Notes: generated by a model from the sequence alone, not told the origin. 64,000 nucleotides of DNA from Mycobacterium sp. MS1601 (GCF_001984215.1 NZ_CP019420.1:4650001-4714000); one strand, 5' to 3'. Shown: positions 19,668 through 27,996, numbered from the stretch's first letter. A program made the numbers and translations.

Positions 19668-21614
19668 TCAGACCTCGACGGTGTGCAGCGGGCTGAGATC
19701 GGTCTGCATCAGAACCACGTTGTAATCGCCCCAGATGGACATGTTCCAGTACAGGTTGTTGTAGTCCGAATCGCCACTGCCGCTCTGCAGCAGGCCGGTG
19801 CCCGACCACGGGTGGATCATCGGCGCGTACAGGCCCGGGTAGTCCGCGGAGCTGGCCAGTTGCACCGGAGCCGACCACGCGCCCTCGGGGGTGTCGGCGA
19901 CACGCATCTGGATGTTGTTGTTGCCGTCGCCGTAGAGCACCACGTACTTGCCGAGGTATTCGTTGTACTGCACCGACATCTCGCTGACGTTGCCGCCGGT
20001 CTTGGCGCCGAACAATCCGCCCAGGTAGCCGCCGAACACCTTGGGGTCGTTGGCCCAGTCGACGACGAAACCGAACAGACCTGACGAGCGGTTGGTGCCG
20101 ATCACCGGCTTGGCCACGGCGGCGTTACCGCGGACCCACTTGTTGCCGTCCCAGTATTCGTACTTGGACAGATCGGTGATGTCGCCTTCGGCGACACGGG
20201 ACAGGTACGCCGAGCCGGCCCGACCCGAGGGCGTACCGAACGCGTACAGGTAGCGCGGATCACCTTCGGCCACTTGATCTTCCGGCTGCAAGACGTAGGC
20301 CATCTGCTGGAAGTTCTGGTCACCGGGACGGTACGGCGTCGATGAACGCAGCCAACCCGCCGAGCGGATTGTCGACGGCACGATGCGCCACTCGCCGCCG
20401 CCGGAACCCGGGTAGAACTGGGTGATGGCGGAGTAGTTGGTGGTCCAGCGACCCGGGGTGTCCCAGGAGCGCACCGACATGTAGTTCACGTACTGGGTGC
20501 CGTCGATGTGGATGCCCGCTGTGGGGATCACCGTCACCTCGGAGCCGAAGAGGCCCAGCTGTGTGGTGGAGCGGCGGATGAATTGGGAGAGGACGCGGCC
20601 GGTTTGGGCCAGCTCGAGCCCGACGCCCTGGCCGGGAGACGAGGCGTTCTGCAGGTCCCGGTCGTAGCTGAGGAGCAAGACGTTGTTGAGCCACTCGCCC
20701 GTCATCTTGGGGCCGCGGAAGGAATCACCGAACGCGACGTGGATGAAGCGCTGGCCGTTGATGGTGCCGCCGTCCCACATGATGCCGAGATCGGTGCTGC
20801 CGATGCCGAATTCGGTGGAGGTATTCTGCGTCGGATTGACCGGTTTCCCGTCGAGCCAGCGCACACCCGAGCCCGTGACCCAGCCCAGCGGAGTCGACGG
20901 CAACCGGCTGGGCAGCGGGTCCACCACCGCCGCGGCGGCGTAGGTGGTGGACGCCGATGACGGGGTCCGGTTGTAGGCGAAGCTGCGATCGACCTCTTTG
21001 CGTACCCAGCCCAACAGCGACGTCAGCGCAGATGCCGGGGGAGTGCCCGGATCGGAGGTGTCTACGGGATCCTCGGTGTCTGAGGTGGCGCTTTCGGTGA
21101 CGGCCGCGGTGATGGTCTGTGAGGCGGGGGTGCCCGCGTCGGACTCGGACTCGGTGACTGCGGACCCGGAGCTGTCGGTCTTGGCGTCGTCCGGCTCGGA
21201 GGACTCTTTGTCGTCGGCGTCGGCGTCTGCGTCGGCCTTGCGCTCGGTGCGCTTGGGCGAGAGCTTCTTCTTCTCGGACTTCTCGGACTTCTCGGACTTC
21301 TCGGACTTGGTGGGTTTGTCGTCCTCGGTATCGCCGGCAGTGGTGCCATCGTCGGTGTCGGGCTTCGAGTCGCGCTCGGCCTTGCTGCTCTTCGACTCGG
21401 CCTTGTCGGCGGCCCGTTTGGACTCTGACGACCTGGATGCTGACGACCTGGACTCCGACGACTTCGAGTCCGATGACGTCGACGAGGAGGAGCTGTCAGG
21501 ACTGTCGGCCCAGGCAGCGCCGGCTCCGCCGGCGATCGCTGCACCGACGCCGAGCGCGACCGCAAGGCCGCCGATTCGGCCGATGTGAGTCGCCGCGTTC
21601 TTCGTCGCACCCAT
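19668..21614 (-). CDS. exported DUF4185 protein with Ser/Lys/Asp-rich N-terminal region
   Basis: 648 residues. A signal segment (about 1-36, IGGLAVALGVGAAIAGGAGAAWA) is followed by some 160 low-complexity residues, including tandem KSEKSEK repeats and alternating Asp/Ala runs. The C-terminal 430 residues are the DUF4185 beta-propeller-like domain, with landmarks ISSTDLGI-type (GIGSTDLGIMWD), AFGDSF, NNVLLLS, SEVTVIPTAGI, YVNYMSV, GNVSEMSVQYNEYLGKYV and YAPMIHPW. Function is unknown; a surface carbohydrate- or polymer-binding role is possible. A paralogue is encoded divergently at 22104-23420. The low-complexity part may cross the wall. Confidence 0.88.
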   Translation of the reverse strand: MGATKNAATHIGRIGGLAVALGVGAAIAGGAGAAWADSPDSSSSSTSSDSKSSESRSSASRSSESKRAADKAESKSSKAERDSKPDTDDGTTAGDTEDDKPTKSEKSEKSEKSEKKKLSPKRTERKADADADADDKESSEPDDAKTDSSGSAVTESESDAGTPASQTITAAVTESATSDTEDPVDTSDPGTPPASALTSLLGWVRKEVDRSFAYNRTPSSASTTYAAAAVVDPLPSRLPSTPLGWVTGSGVRWLDGKPVNPTQNTSTEFGIGSTDLGIMWDGGTINGQRFIHVAFGDSFRGPKMTGEWLNNVLLLSYDRDLQNASSPGQGVGLELAQTGRVLSQFIRRSTTQLGLFGSEVTVIPTAGIHIDGTQYVNYMSVRSWDTPGRWTTNYSAITQFYPGSGGGEWRIVPSTIRSAGWLRSSTPYRPGDQNFQQMAYVLQPEDQVAEGDPRYLYAFGTPSGRAGSAYLSRVAEGDITDLSKYEYWDGNKWVRGNAAVAKPVIGTNRSSGLFGFVVDWANDPKVFGGYLGGLFGAKTGGNVSEMSVQYNEYLGKYVVLYGDGNNNIQMRVADTPEGAWSAPVQLASSADYPGLYAPMIHPWSGTGLLQSGSGDSDYNNLYWNMSIWGDYNVVLMQTDLSPLHTVEV

Positions 21615-22103
21615 GGTCAGACGTACCCCTTCGCATCACTGGCCCCCCGACCCGCCGATTGCCTGAGCAAACTTACAGGGTCGTCACGCCGGATCGGTGG
21701 ACATCTGGTCACAATCGGCACCGACTTGTCAGATGTTTCGTGGAGAGCGCCGTGCCGGTCGCCGTACGTGAGCCGCTGCGATGTGCTCAGTGCAGCCGGC
21801 TGACGGGCGGCGCTGAGTGGGCCGAGCCGGTCGAGACGGGCGCTGCTGCGGGTGGCGACCCCTCAGCCTGTCCAACTGCCCACCGGCCAGCACCCGGGCC
21901 GTGAAGCCCAGAACTTCGAGATCAGCCAACGGGTCAAGTCACGACACGATCACAGCTGGGTATCAGCTGATCCCGCTAGTGACACTTCTGCCACTTTGAT
22001 CACTACTGTCACAAGAGATGCCGTGTGTCGGGGCCGGTGTCATGGACCCGTAGGACAACCAAAGCCCCTGCGAAGGGCTGTGATTCGTGCCCCGGAAGGT
22101 GTC
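21615..22103. other. divergent intergenic region between two DUF4185 genes
   Basis: These 489 bases hold no convincing coding frame. Both DUF4185 promoters must lie here. A small stem-loop (AGCCC at 22073-22077, GGGCT at 22085-22089) lies just before the plus-strand start. An AT-richer patch around 21965-22020 may carry the promoter of that gene. Nothing else was recognised. Confidence 0.5.
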
Positions 22104-23420
22104 ATGACCCCGACAACGCGACTCGCCTCGATGACGGCCGCGTCCGCTCTGGTGGCGGCACTGGTGGTTCCCGCCGTGGTGATCGCTCCCGCAGCCGCCG
22201 ACCCGTGTTCGGTGCCGACACCGGGTGCATCCGCACGCGGACTGGCGCCGTCGACCACGCCCAAGTTTCCGATTCTGCACCTACCGATCGGGCGCAAACC
22301 GGGTGCGGTCGCCAATCCCAACAACCTGACCCCGGCGCAGGCCGACGCGGCGGTGGCACCCGACACCGCGGCGCGGGCCGCCGCCGCACCCGCGGCGTCC
22401 ACCGCCACCAGGGTGCAGTGGCTCACCGGACCGCAAACCGATTCCTACAAGAGGTTCGGCATCTCGGGGACCGATCTGGGCATCGTCTGGGACAACGGGT
22501 CGGTCACCAACCCGCAGGTGCTGATCGCCTTCGGTGACACCTTCGGCAACTGCAGTGTGCAGGACCAGGAGTGGCGCAAGAACGTTCTGTACCGCAGCGC
22601 GGACCGAAACCTGGCCGACGGTATGCGGATTCCCGATCCGAAGGCCGGCGATATCTACGCCGGGTCGCCGGTGACGCAGCAACGGCCCGACTTCTCCCGG
22701 CAGGTGATCGCGAGCCTGGGTGTGGCGGCCACCGAGGTGACCGTGATTCCCACGGCGGGGATCTCAGTGGGCAACCGTCAGTACGTCAACTTCATGTCGG
22801 TCAGTCAGTGGGGCAATCCTGGTCAGTGGTCTACCAACTTCTCCGCCGTCGCCGTCTCCGACGACAACGGCGAAACCTGGACGGTGCCGCGCAGCGGCAT
22901 TCGGCCCAGTTGGTTCAACACTGTGCCGGGAGTTCCGTTCGTCTGGGGCTTCCAAAACTTCCAGATGGCGGCCTACGTACGCTCAGGCGGCTATGTCTAC
23001 AACTACGGCACCGGCGCCGGACGTGGTGGAATGCCATTCCTGGCAAGGGTTCCGGAGAACGCGGTGGCCGACAACTCGGCCTACGAGTACTACACGCCGT
23101 TCGGCTGGGTGAGGAACACGCCATATCTGGCGCTGCAGGTGGTGTGGGCGCCCGGCAGTGAGATGTCGGTGGCCTACAACGACCATCTGAAGAAGTTCGT
23201 GATGCTGTACACCAACACGCTCAACAACGTGGTGATGCGCACCGCCGACAAGCCCGAAGGGCCGTGGAGCCAAGCAAAGACCATCGTGAACACCGCCGAG
23301 GTGCCGGGCGGCATCTACGCGCCCTACATCCATCCGTGGTCGTCAGGCTCAGACCTGTACTTCACGCTGTCGGTGTGGGACACCTACAGCGTGATGCTGA
23401 TGCGCACATCGCTGAACTAG
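22104..23420 (+). CDS. secreted DUF4185 protein
   Basis: 438 residues from ATG 22104, preceded by GGAAGG. The open frame continues upstream to 21852 without a ribosome site. The signal peptide is MTPTTRLASMTAASALVAAL up to about residue 34 (AAADP). The DUF4185 domain shares the divergent neighbour's landmarks: GISGTDLGIVWDNG, IAFGDTFGNC, VTVIPTAGISVG, YVNFMSVSQWG, GSEMSVAYNDHLKKFVM and YAPYIHPW. It lacks the long charged region of its paralogue. The family is common in actinobacteria without a defined activity. Its 3' end is intact directly before an IS110 element. Confidence 0.88.
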   Translation: MTPTTRLASMTAASALVAALVVPAVVIAPAAADPCSVPTPGASARGLAPSTTPKFPILHLPIGRKPGAVANPNNLTPAQADAAVAPDTAARAAAAPAASTATRVQWLTGPQTDSYKRFGISGTDLGIVWDNGSVTNPQVLIAFGDTFGNCSVQDQEWRKNVLYRSADRNLADGMRIPDPKAGDIYAGSPVTQQRPDFSRQVIASLGVAATEVTVIPTAGISVGNRQYVNFMSVSQWGNPGQWSTNFSAVAVSDDNGETWTVPRSGIRPSWFNTVPGVPFVWGFQNFQMAAYVRSGGYVYNYGTGAGRGGMPFLARVPENAVADNSAYEYYTPFGWVRNTPYLALQVVWAPGSEMSVAYNDHLKKFVMLYTNTLNNVVMRTADKPEGPWSQAKTIVNTAEVPGGIYAPYIHPWSSGSDLYFTLSVWDTYSVMLMRTSLN

Positions 23421-23543
23421 ACGGTATGGGTGACCGTCGGCGTTGAGCTGGGGGTTGCGGGCCGGGGCCCCACGCACCCATGTTCGTGGGTTACCGAGTA
23501 GGAGTCGCCTGCCCGGTCTATCCGACAGTGGTGGGAGGCCCCG
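23421..23543 (+). ncRNA. candidate IS110 bridge RNA region (speculative)
   Basis: The 123 bases before the transposase contain stem-forming sequence: GGGGCCCC at 23464-23471 and the hairpin ACCCA/TGGGT at 23476-23480 and 23487-23491 with loop TGTTCG. IS110-group bridge RNAs come from this position and contain internal loops matching target and donor DNA. The identification rests on position and foldability only. Confidence 0.25.
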
Positions 23544-24635
23544 GTGTTTACAGAGCGTACGAGTGTTGGCCTGGACGTGCACGCACGTTCAGTGGCGGCG
23601 GCGGCAATCGACAGTGACTCCGGGGAGGTGCGCCAGGCCCGGTTGACCCCTTCTTATGAGGACATTCGGTCGTGGATATCGGAGTTGCCGGGGCCGGTGG
23701 CGGTGGCCTATGAGGCGGGTCCGACCGGGTTTGGGTTGCAGCGAGCGTTGACCGACGCGGGGATCCGCTGTGAGGTCGTCGCGCCGTCGAAGCTGCAGAA
23801 GCCGGCCGGTGATCGAGTCAAGACCGATGCCCGCGACGCCCTGCATCTGTGCCGGTTGTTGCGTCTGGACGAGATCACCTCGGTGTCGATCCCGAGCGTG
23901 GCTCAGGAAGCGGCGCGTGACCTGGTGCGTGCCCGCGAGGACTGCCGTGGCGATCTGATGAGGGCCCGGCATCGGCTCTCGAAGCTGCTGTTGCGCCACG
24001 GCATCGTGTACTACGGCGGGGCGGCGTGGACCGGTGCCCATGATCAGTGGCTACGCACCGTCGCCGCGCCGCAGCTCAGTGCGCCGGCGACGCGGATGGC
24101 CTTCGACGCCGACTATGACCACGTGTTGACGATGCAGGCCCGGCGGCGGCGGCTGGACGCAGCGATCGAGGAGATGGCCGCCGATGGGGAATTCACCGCG
24201 ATTGTGCGGCGGGTGTCATGTCTGCGGGGAGTGAACACCTTGACCGGGTTTGCGTTGGCAGTCGAGATTGGTGATTGGAACAGGTTCACCGGCAACACTA
24301 TCGGCTCTTTCGTTGGGTTGGTGCCTTCGGAGTTTTCGTCGGGTTCCTCGCGGGTTCAGGGCCCGATCACCAAGACCGGCAACACTCATGTCCGGCGGCT
24401 GTTGGTCGAGGCGGCGTGGCATCACAAGCCGCGATATCACGTGGGTGCGGTGATGCGGTCGCGGTGGGATCGGGCTTCTGCGGCGGCCCGCGCTCGTGGG
24501 GACGAGGGCAACCGCCGCCTGCATGGCAGGTGGGTGAGCTTCCTGGAACGACGCAAGCGACCTGTGACAGCCAATGTCGCGGTCGCGCGTGAACTGGCCG
24601 GCTGGTGCTGGTCGCTGGCTGTCATGGACGACTGA
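23544..24635 (+). CDS. IS110-family transposase
   Basis: 363 residues, GTG start at 23544. The N-terminal DEDD (RuvC-like) domain shows D11 in VGLDVH, E57 in AYEAGPTG, and D95 and D98 in KTDARDAL. The C-terminal Transposase_20 domain contains SCLRGVNTLTGFALAVEIGD and the serine-containing segment SSGSSRVQGPITKTGN, the likely recombinase nucleophile region. The frame is intact, so the enzyme may be active. It sits between a DUF4185 gene and an IS481 element in an insertion-rich interval. Confidence 0.94.
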   Translation: MFTERTSVGLDVHARSVAAAAIDSDSGEVRQARLTPSYEDIRSWISELPGPVAVAYEAGPTGFGLQRALTDAGIRCEVVAPSKLQKPAGDRVKTDARDALHLCRLLRLDEITSVSIPSVAQEAARDLVRAREDCRGDLMRARHRLSKLLLRHGIVYYGGAAWTGAHDQWLRTVAAPQLSAPATRMAFDADYDHVLTMQARRRRLDAAIEEMAADGEFTAIVRRVSCLRGVNTLTGFALAVEIGDWNRFTGNTIGSFVGLVPSEFSSGSSRVQGPITKTGNTHVRRLLVEAAWHHKPRYHVGAVMRSRWDRASAAARARGDEGNRRLHGRWVSFLERRKRPVTANVAVARELAGWCWSLAVMDD

Positions 24636-24922
24636 CCGCCACCTAATCTGCTTCCTCACGAGGTCGGTGGTGGCAAGCGCGTGGATCGACCCGCGACACA
24701 CCTATGAGCAGCCCTCTGCGGCGACGCTCGATGCTAGACACGCGGATGCGATCCAGCCGAAACACCGTCCTGCGGTAGCCAATCCGCGTATATCAGTCTG
24801 ACCGCGCGTCGCCAACGACACGCTCACCACACAGACTCGCTAAGGAAGCAACGAGGCGCCGTCGGGGTAGCTCCCCGGCGGCGCCTCACCCTGCCCCTTG
24901 ACAAAGTTCTCTACATATCAGA
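24636..24922. other. IS110 downstream flank
   Basis: Non-coding sequence between the IS110 transposase and the left end of the IS481 element. It probably includes the IS110 right end and remnant host DNA. The strong hairpin at 24853-24887 is annotated separately. No gene remnant was recognised on either strand. Confidence 0.4.
24853..24887. terminator. strong GC-rich stem-loop downstream of IS110 transposase
   Basis: GAGGCGCCG (24853-24861) pairs perfectly with CGGCGCCTC (24879-24887). After one mismatch, CGGGG pairs with CCCCG around loop TAGCT. No T-run follows, as is common for mycobacterial terminators. It may be an intrinsic terminator or an IS110 subterminal structure. Confidence 0.6.
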
Positions 24923-26012
24923 TGTACTGACCACGGACGTTGGTGACGGCGTGGTGAGGTGACAAGACGAAGACCTCCGAGTGGAGTGCGAGCTGTCTAG
25001 GAACGCTCCCCGATCTCGGAGGTCTTCGTGGTTCACCGTAATGCCCCTTTGTCCGAAACCGGTCGTCTGCGGCTGGCTCGATGCGTTGTCAATGACGGGT
25101 GGTCGCGTCGCCGCGCGGCCGATCGCTTCCAGGTGTCGGTGACCACAGTGTGCCGGTGGGTGGATCGCTACCTCGAGCTGGGCGAGGCGGGGATGGTCGA
25201 CCGCAGCTCACGACCGCATTACAGTCCGAACCGCACGCCGACGCGCATTGAGCGGCGCATCATCGGAGTGCGCGTCACCCGCCGCTGGGGACCGGCCCGG
25301 ATCGCCTACCTGCTGCGGCTCAACGTCTCCACGGTGCACAACGTGCTGCGCCGCTACCGCATCGCCCGACTGCGGTGGCTCGACCGCGCCACCGGCCGCG
25401 TGGTGCGCCGCATGGAGTCGGCGGCGTGCGGTGATCTGGTCCACGTCGACGTCAAGAAGCTGGGCAAGATCCCCGCCGGCGGCGGTTGGCGCAAGCTCGG
25501 GCGCTCAGCGGGTAAGCGCAACTCCCAGGCGGACAAGACCGGAGCCACCAACAAGTCCCATCAGCCGGTGCGGGGATATCACTTCATCCACACCGCGATC
25601 GACGCCCATTCGCGGTTGGCGTACTCCGAGATGCTGCCCGACGAACGCAAGGACACCGCCGCCGAGTTCTGGCAACGAGCCAACGGCTGGTTCGTCGAAC
25701 AGGGCATCGTTGTTCGGAAGGTGTTGACCGACAACGGGTCCTGCTATCGCTCGCATGCCTTCCGGGACGCGCTGGGCGACGACGTCGAGCACCGCAGGAC
25801 TCGGCCGTATCGGCCGCAGACCAACGGGAAAGTGGAGCGCTTCCACCGCACCCTGGCCGACGAATGGGCCTACGCCCGGCTCTACACCAGCGACGACCAA
25901 CGCTGCCAGGAGTACCCCCGCTGGCTGCACACCTACAATCACCACCGCGGCCACACAGCACTCGGCGGTCAACCACCAGCCAGCCGTGTACCTAACCTCT
26001 CAGGTCAGTACA
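24923..26012 (+). mobile_element. IS481-family insertion sequence, 1090 bp, perfect 10-bp terminal repeats
   Basis: The ends TGTACTGACC (24923-24932) and GGTCAGTACA (26003-26012) are exact inverted repeats flanking one DDE transposase gene. The bases outside the two ends (…TATCAGA on the left, CCCGTCC… on the right) share no target duplication. The right end cuts a DUF1918 gene exactly after its 33rd codon, and the missing half is not on the left side. This points to a deletion or rearrangement at the left end after insertion. Confidence 0.88.
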
Positions 26013-26080
26013 CCCGTCCTCGGTCCGGACCTCGACGATCTCTGCGTGCTGCTCGTGTCGTTCGGTGTGGCTGCTCTTGA
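25028..26080 (+). CDS. IS481-family DDE transposase, reading through the right terminal repeat
   Basis: 350 residues from GTG 25028. The N-terminal helix-turn-helix (ADRFQVSVTTVCRWVDRY) is followed by the rve/DDE core: D141 in LVHVDVKKLG, D235 in VLTDNGSCYRS and E270 in TNGKVERFHRTL. The D-34-E spacing is standard for IS3/IS481 enzymes. The family's usual C-terminus PPASRVPNLSGQYT falls on the right repeat at 26003-26012. The frame has no stop there and adds 23 residues of host-derived sequence. The stop may normally come from the target site. Catalytic residues are intact. Confidence 0.92.
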   Translation: MVHRNAPLSETGRLRLARCVVNDGWSRRRAADRFQVSVTTVCRWVDRYLELGEAGMVDRSSRPHYSPNRTPTRIERRIIGVRVTRRWGPARIAYLLRLNVSTVHNVLRRYRIARLRWLDRATGRVVRRMESAACGDLVHVDVKKLGKIPAGGGWRKLGRSAGKRNSQADKTGATNKSHQPVRGYHFIHTAIDAHSRLAYSEMLPDERKDTAAEFWQRANGWFVEQGIVVRKVLTDNGSCYRSHAFRDALGDDVEHRRTRPYRPQTNGKVERFHRTLADEWAYARLYTSDDQRCQEYPRWLHTYNHHRGHTALGGQPPASRVPNLSGQYTRPRSGPRRSLRAARVVRCGCS

Positions 26081-26111
26081 CCACAAGGACATCACCGACT
26101 CTGGCCAACAT
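26013..26111 (-). pseudogene. DUF1918-family gene truncated by IS481
   Basis: From ATG 26111, with the good ribosome site AAAGGAG, 33 codons read MLARVGDVLVVKSSHTERHE and then an EIVEVRTEDG strand. This is the N-terminal half of the small SH3-like DUF1918 proteins of actinobacteria, about 60 residues in length. The frame meets the IS481 right repeat exactly at 26012, continues six codons into the element (CTDLRG) and stops at 25992-25994. The expected second half (PPYxVRW-type) is absent next to the left end of the element. The product is probably non-functional. Confidence 0.75.
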
Positions 26112-26191
26112 GACCGCTCCTTTCGTTGGCGACCGGCGGACTCTGTCATCGTGCGCGCCGCAGGTGCCGTCCGGGGCGGATCAGCAGAAGT

Positions 26192-26608
26192 TCAGGCGTG
26201 GACGTCGCGCTTGCCGAAGGCAAAACGCAGACCCGAGCAGTTGTAGCAGCCGATGCAGCCAATGCAATCGGTGCACTTGAGGCAGAGCACGCAGGCGATA
26301 CAGCGTTTGCAGGCAACACATCCCAAGACTGCGACGCAGGCGGCCACCGCCACCGAAAGCAGCGTGAGCACGCTCGCGGCCACCGCCACGCTGCCCGCGG
26401 TTCCCGTGGAGGCGGCCACGGCGCTGCTGGCGACGGTACCCACCGATCCCGCCACTCCGGCGCTGACGGCGGTGGCCGCCGAGCCTGCCACCGCGGTGCT
26501 GTTGACAGTGCCCACCGATCCGGCGACAGCCGTGCTGCCGACAGTGGCCTCGGAACCGGCGACGGAACCGCCGGGTTCGGCATCGGCGGGATTGGCTGGT
26601 GTGTTCAC
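26192..26608 (-). CDS. small Ala/Ser/Val-rich protein with a ten-fold Cys-x-x repeat
   Basis: 138 residues from GTG 26608, which lies 17 bases after the SDR stop on the same strand. Residues 15-78 are low-complexity, with repeated elements like VAGSVGTV and STAVAGS. Residues 79-97 are hydrophobic and could cross the membrane. Cysteines then occupy positions 97, 100, 103 and every third residue to 124, ten in exact register, with C91 in the same phase. The tail is SGLRFAFGKRDVHA. No known domain was recognised. Metal or Fe-S binding, or a disulfide-rich fibre, are possibilities. Third-base changes keep Cys on this strand but change Gln to His on the opposite one, supporting this frame. Confidence 0.6.
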   Translation of the reverse strand: MNTPANPADAEPGGSVAGSEATVGSTAVAGSVGTVNSTAVAGSAATAVSAGVAGSVGTVASSAVAASTGTAGSVAVAASVLTLLSVAVAACVAVLGCVACKRCIACVLCLKCTDCIGCIGCYNCSGLRFAFGKRDVHA

Positions 26609-26625
26609 GCGTCGATGATGTCAGC

Positions 26626-27366
26626 TCAGCCAGCAGTCTTCCCGTTATCGACGATGTAGACCGCCCCGTGGATCGCCGAGGCATCATCGCTGGCCAGAAA
26701 GGCGATTGTCTTGGCCACGTCAGCGACATCCATCAAGCCGCGCGGTGAGGCGATGCGCAGGATCAGGTTCCAGTCGGCATTGTCCGGCGCGGCGAACTCT
26801 GTGGCCTGGGGGGTGATCATGCCGCCCGGACACACCGCGTTGACGCGGAGTTTGTCGGCCGTGAACTCGATGGCCATGGCCCTGGTCATCCCCACCAGTC
26901 CGTGCTTGGCAGCGCAGTACCCCGCCGAATAGACCTCGCCTTCGACACCGGCGATGGACGAGACGTTGACGATGTTGCCTGCCGCTTGCAGCAAGTGCGG
27001 CAACGCGGCTCGGGACAGGAAAAACGGCCCGTTGAGGTTGACGGCGAGGTCGTAGGCCCAGTCCTCGTCGGTGACATCGCGGGTGTGCCGCATGGTGTGA
27101 AAGCCGGCGACGTTGATCAGTGCATCGACGCGACCGAACTCTGCCACGCAGTTCGACACCGCCTGCGCGCAGGCTTGCGAGGAGACGATGTCGACGGATT
27201 CGTAGACACCTCCGGGAACGTCCTTGAACACCTCGGCCATGCGTTCGGCGTCGCGTGAGATGCCATACACCGAGGCGCCCCTGGCCGCGAACAGCTGCGC
27301 AACAGCGGCACCCAGTCCTGACGATGCGCCGGTCACCAAGGCCACTTTGCCCGTGAGATCAGTCAT
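26626..27366 (-). CDS. short-chain dehydrogenase/reductase
   Basis: A 246-residue classical SDR. The cofactor loop is VTGASSGLGAAVA, the stabilising motif is NVAGFHT, the catalytic Ser is in NVSSIAG, and the YxxxK pair is in YCAAKHG. PGG at MITPQATEF follows the normal pattern. Its start overlaps the TetR stop by eight bases, so the regulator and this enzyme are cotranscribed. Substrate unknown; a secondary alcohol, steroid or ketone would fit family precedent. A second SDR is transcribed divergently from the same operator region. Confidence 0.9.
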   Translation of the reverse strand: MTDLTGKVALVTGASSGLGAAVAQLFAARGASVYGISRDAERMAEVFKDVPGGVYESVDIVSSQACAQAVSNCVAEFGRVDALINVAGFHTMRHTRDVTDEDWAYDLAVNLNGPFFLSRAALPHLLQAAGNIVNVSSIAGVEGEVYSAGYCAAKHGLVGMTRAMAIEFTADKLRVNAVCPGGMITPQATEFAAPDNADWNLILRIASPRGLMDVADVAKTIAFLASDDASAIHGAVYIVDNGKTAG

Positions 27367-27922
27367 GGTGTGACTGTCTCACACGCAATCCGTCCAGGAT
27401 CACCTGCAGCAGGCGATGTGCGCGCTGATCCCATTCCGTCTCCTCGAGCCGGGTCAGATAACCGATCAGCAGGATGACGTCGCGGGCGTCGACGTCCTCT
27501 CTGATGGTGCCGGCGGCTCGGCCGGCGTCCAGCAGGATGGTCACCGCATCACCGATGGGGCCGAGGCTGTGCGCCGAGAGGTCTTTCCACACCGCCACCT
27601 CGAGTGCGGAGAACACCCCGCGCTTGACCCTGGCGTACTCGGCCACCCGGTCGAACCACCGAGACAGCGCCTCGAGTGGCTCGAAATCGGCGAGCAACGC
27701 CGGAGCGGCGCGGGTGAGGTTGTCCACGTCGGCGCGGTACACCTCGGCAAGCAGGTGCTCACGAGTGGGGAAGTGCCGGTACAACGTGCCCTGGCCGACA
27801 CCCGCAGTCTTGGCAATCGCGTTGAGTCGCAGTTCATCTGAGTTGAGCAGCTGCTCGCGGGCGACCTCGAGGATCCGGTCGCGATTCTGCATCGCGTCTG
27901 CCCGCCGTCGTGGTTCGGTCAC
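27359..27922 (-). CDS. TetR-family repressor
   Basis: 187 residues. The N-terminal helix-turn-helix reads LNAIAKTAGVGQGTLYRHFPTREHLLAEVY, a TetR_N domain typical of SDR-linked repressors. The C-terminal half is a helical ligand-binding domain (SBP-like TetR_C). The gene is first in a two-gene operon with an SDR. Two near-identical palindromes lie between it and the divergent SDR at 28016, so it most likely represses both transcription units and responds to an SDR substrate or product. Confidence 0.92.
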   Translation of the reverse strand: MTEPRRRADAMQNRDRILEVAREQLLNSDELRLNAIAKTAGVGQGTLYRHFPTREHLLAEVYRADVDNLTRAAPALLADFEPLEALSRWFDRVAEYARVKRGVFSALEVAVWKDLSAHSLGPIGDAVTILLDAGRAAGTIREDVDARDVILLIGYLTRLEETEWDQRAHRLLQVILDGLRVRQSHHD

Positions 27923-27949
27923 TGTCGGCTCCTAGCGCAGGCTGCTAAA

Positions 27950-27996
27950 CGGACACATGTCCGCTACGGTGGGGTGGGTAAACGGACAAATGTCCA
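27950..27996. promoter_or_regulatory. paired TetR operators in the divergent promoter
   Basis: CGGACA-CA-TGTCCG (27950-27963) is a 14-base palindrome with perfect six-base arms. CGGACA-AA-TGTCCA (27983-27996) is a second copy with one arm mismatch. Both are preceded by TAAA, and their spacing is exactly 33 bases, about three helical turns, placing two repressor dimers on the same DNA face. The second lies eight bases before the ribosome site of the gene at 28016. Confidence 0.75.

Larger units (their letters stand above)
23421..24852 (+). mobile_element. IS110-family insertion sequence (ends not resolved)
   Basis: The element is recognised from its DEDD transposase at 23544-24635. IS110 elements have no or very short terminal repeats and usually no target duplication, so the ends given are only the limits set by the upstream gene stop and the hairpin at 24853. 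In the IS110 group the non-coding end upstream of the transposase encodes a bridge RNA that pairs with donor and target DNA. Confidence 0.5.

Noticed and set aside
26253..26618. 121-residue plus-strand frame opposite the Cys-repeat gene
   Set aside because: It is low-complexity, and its Gln repeats vary to His exactly where the minus-strand Cys is kept. The minus strand also has the codirectional SDR upstream.
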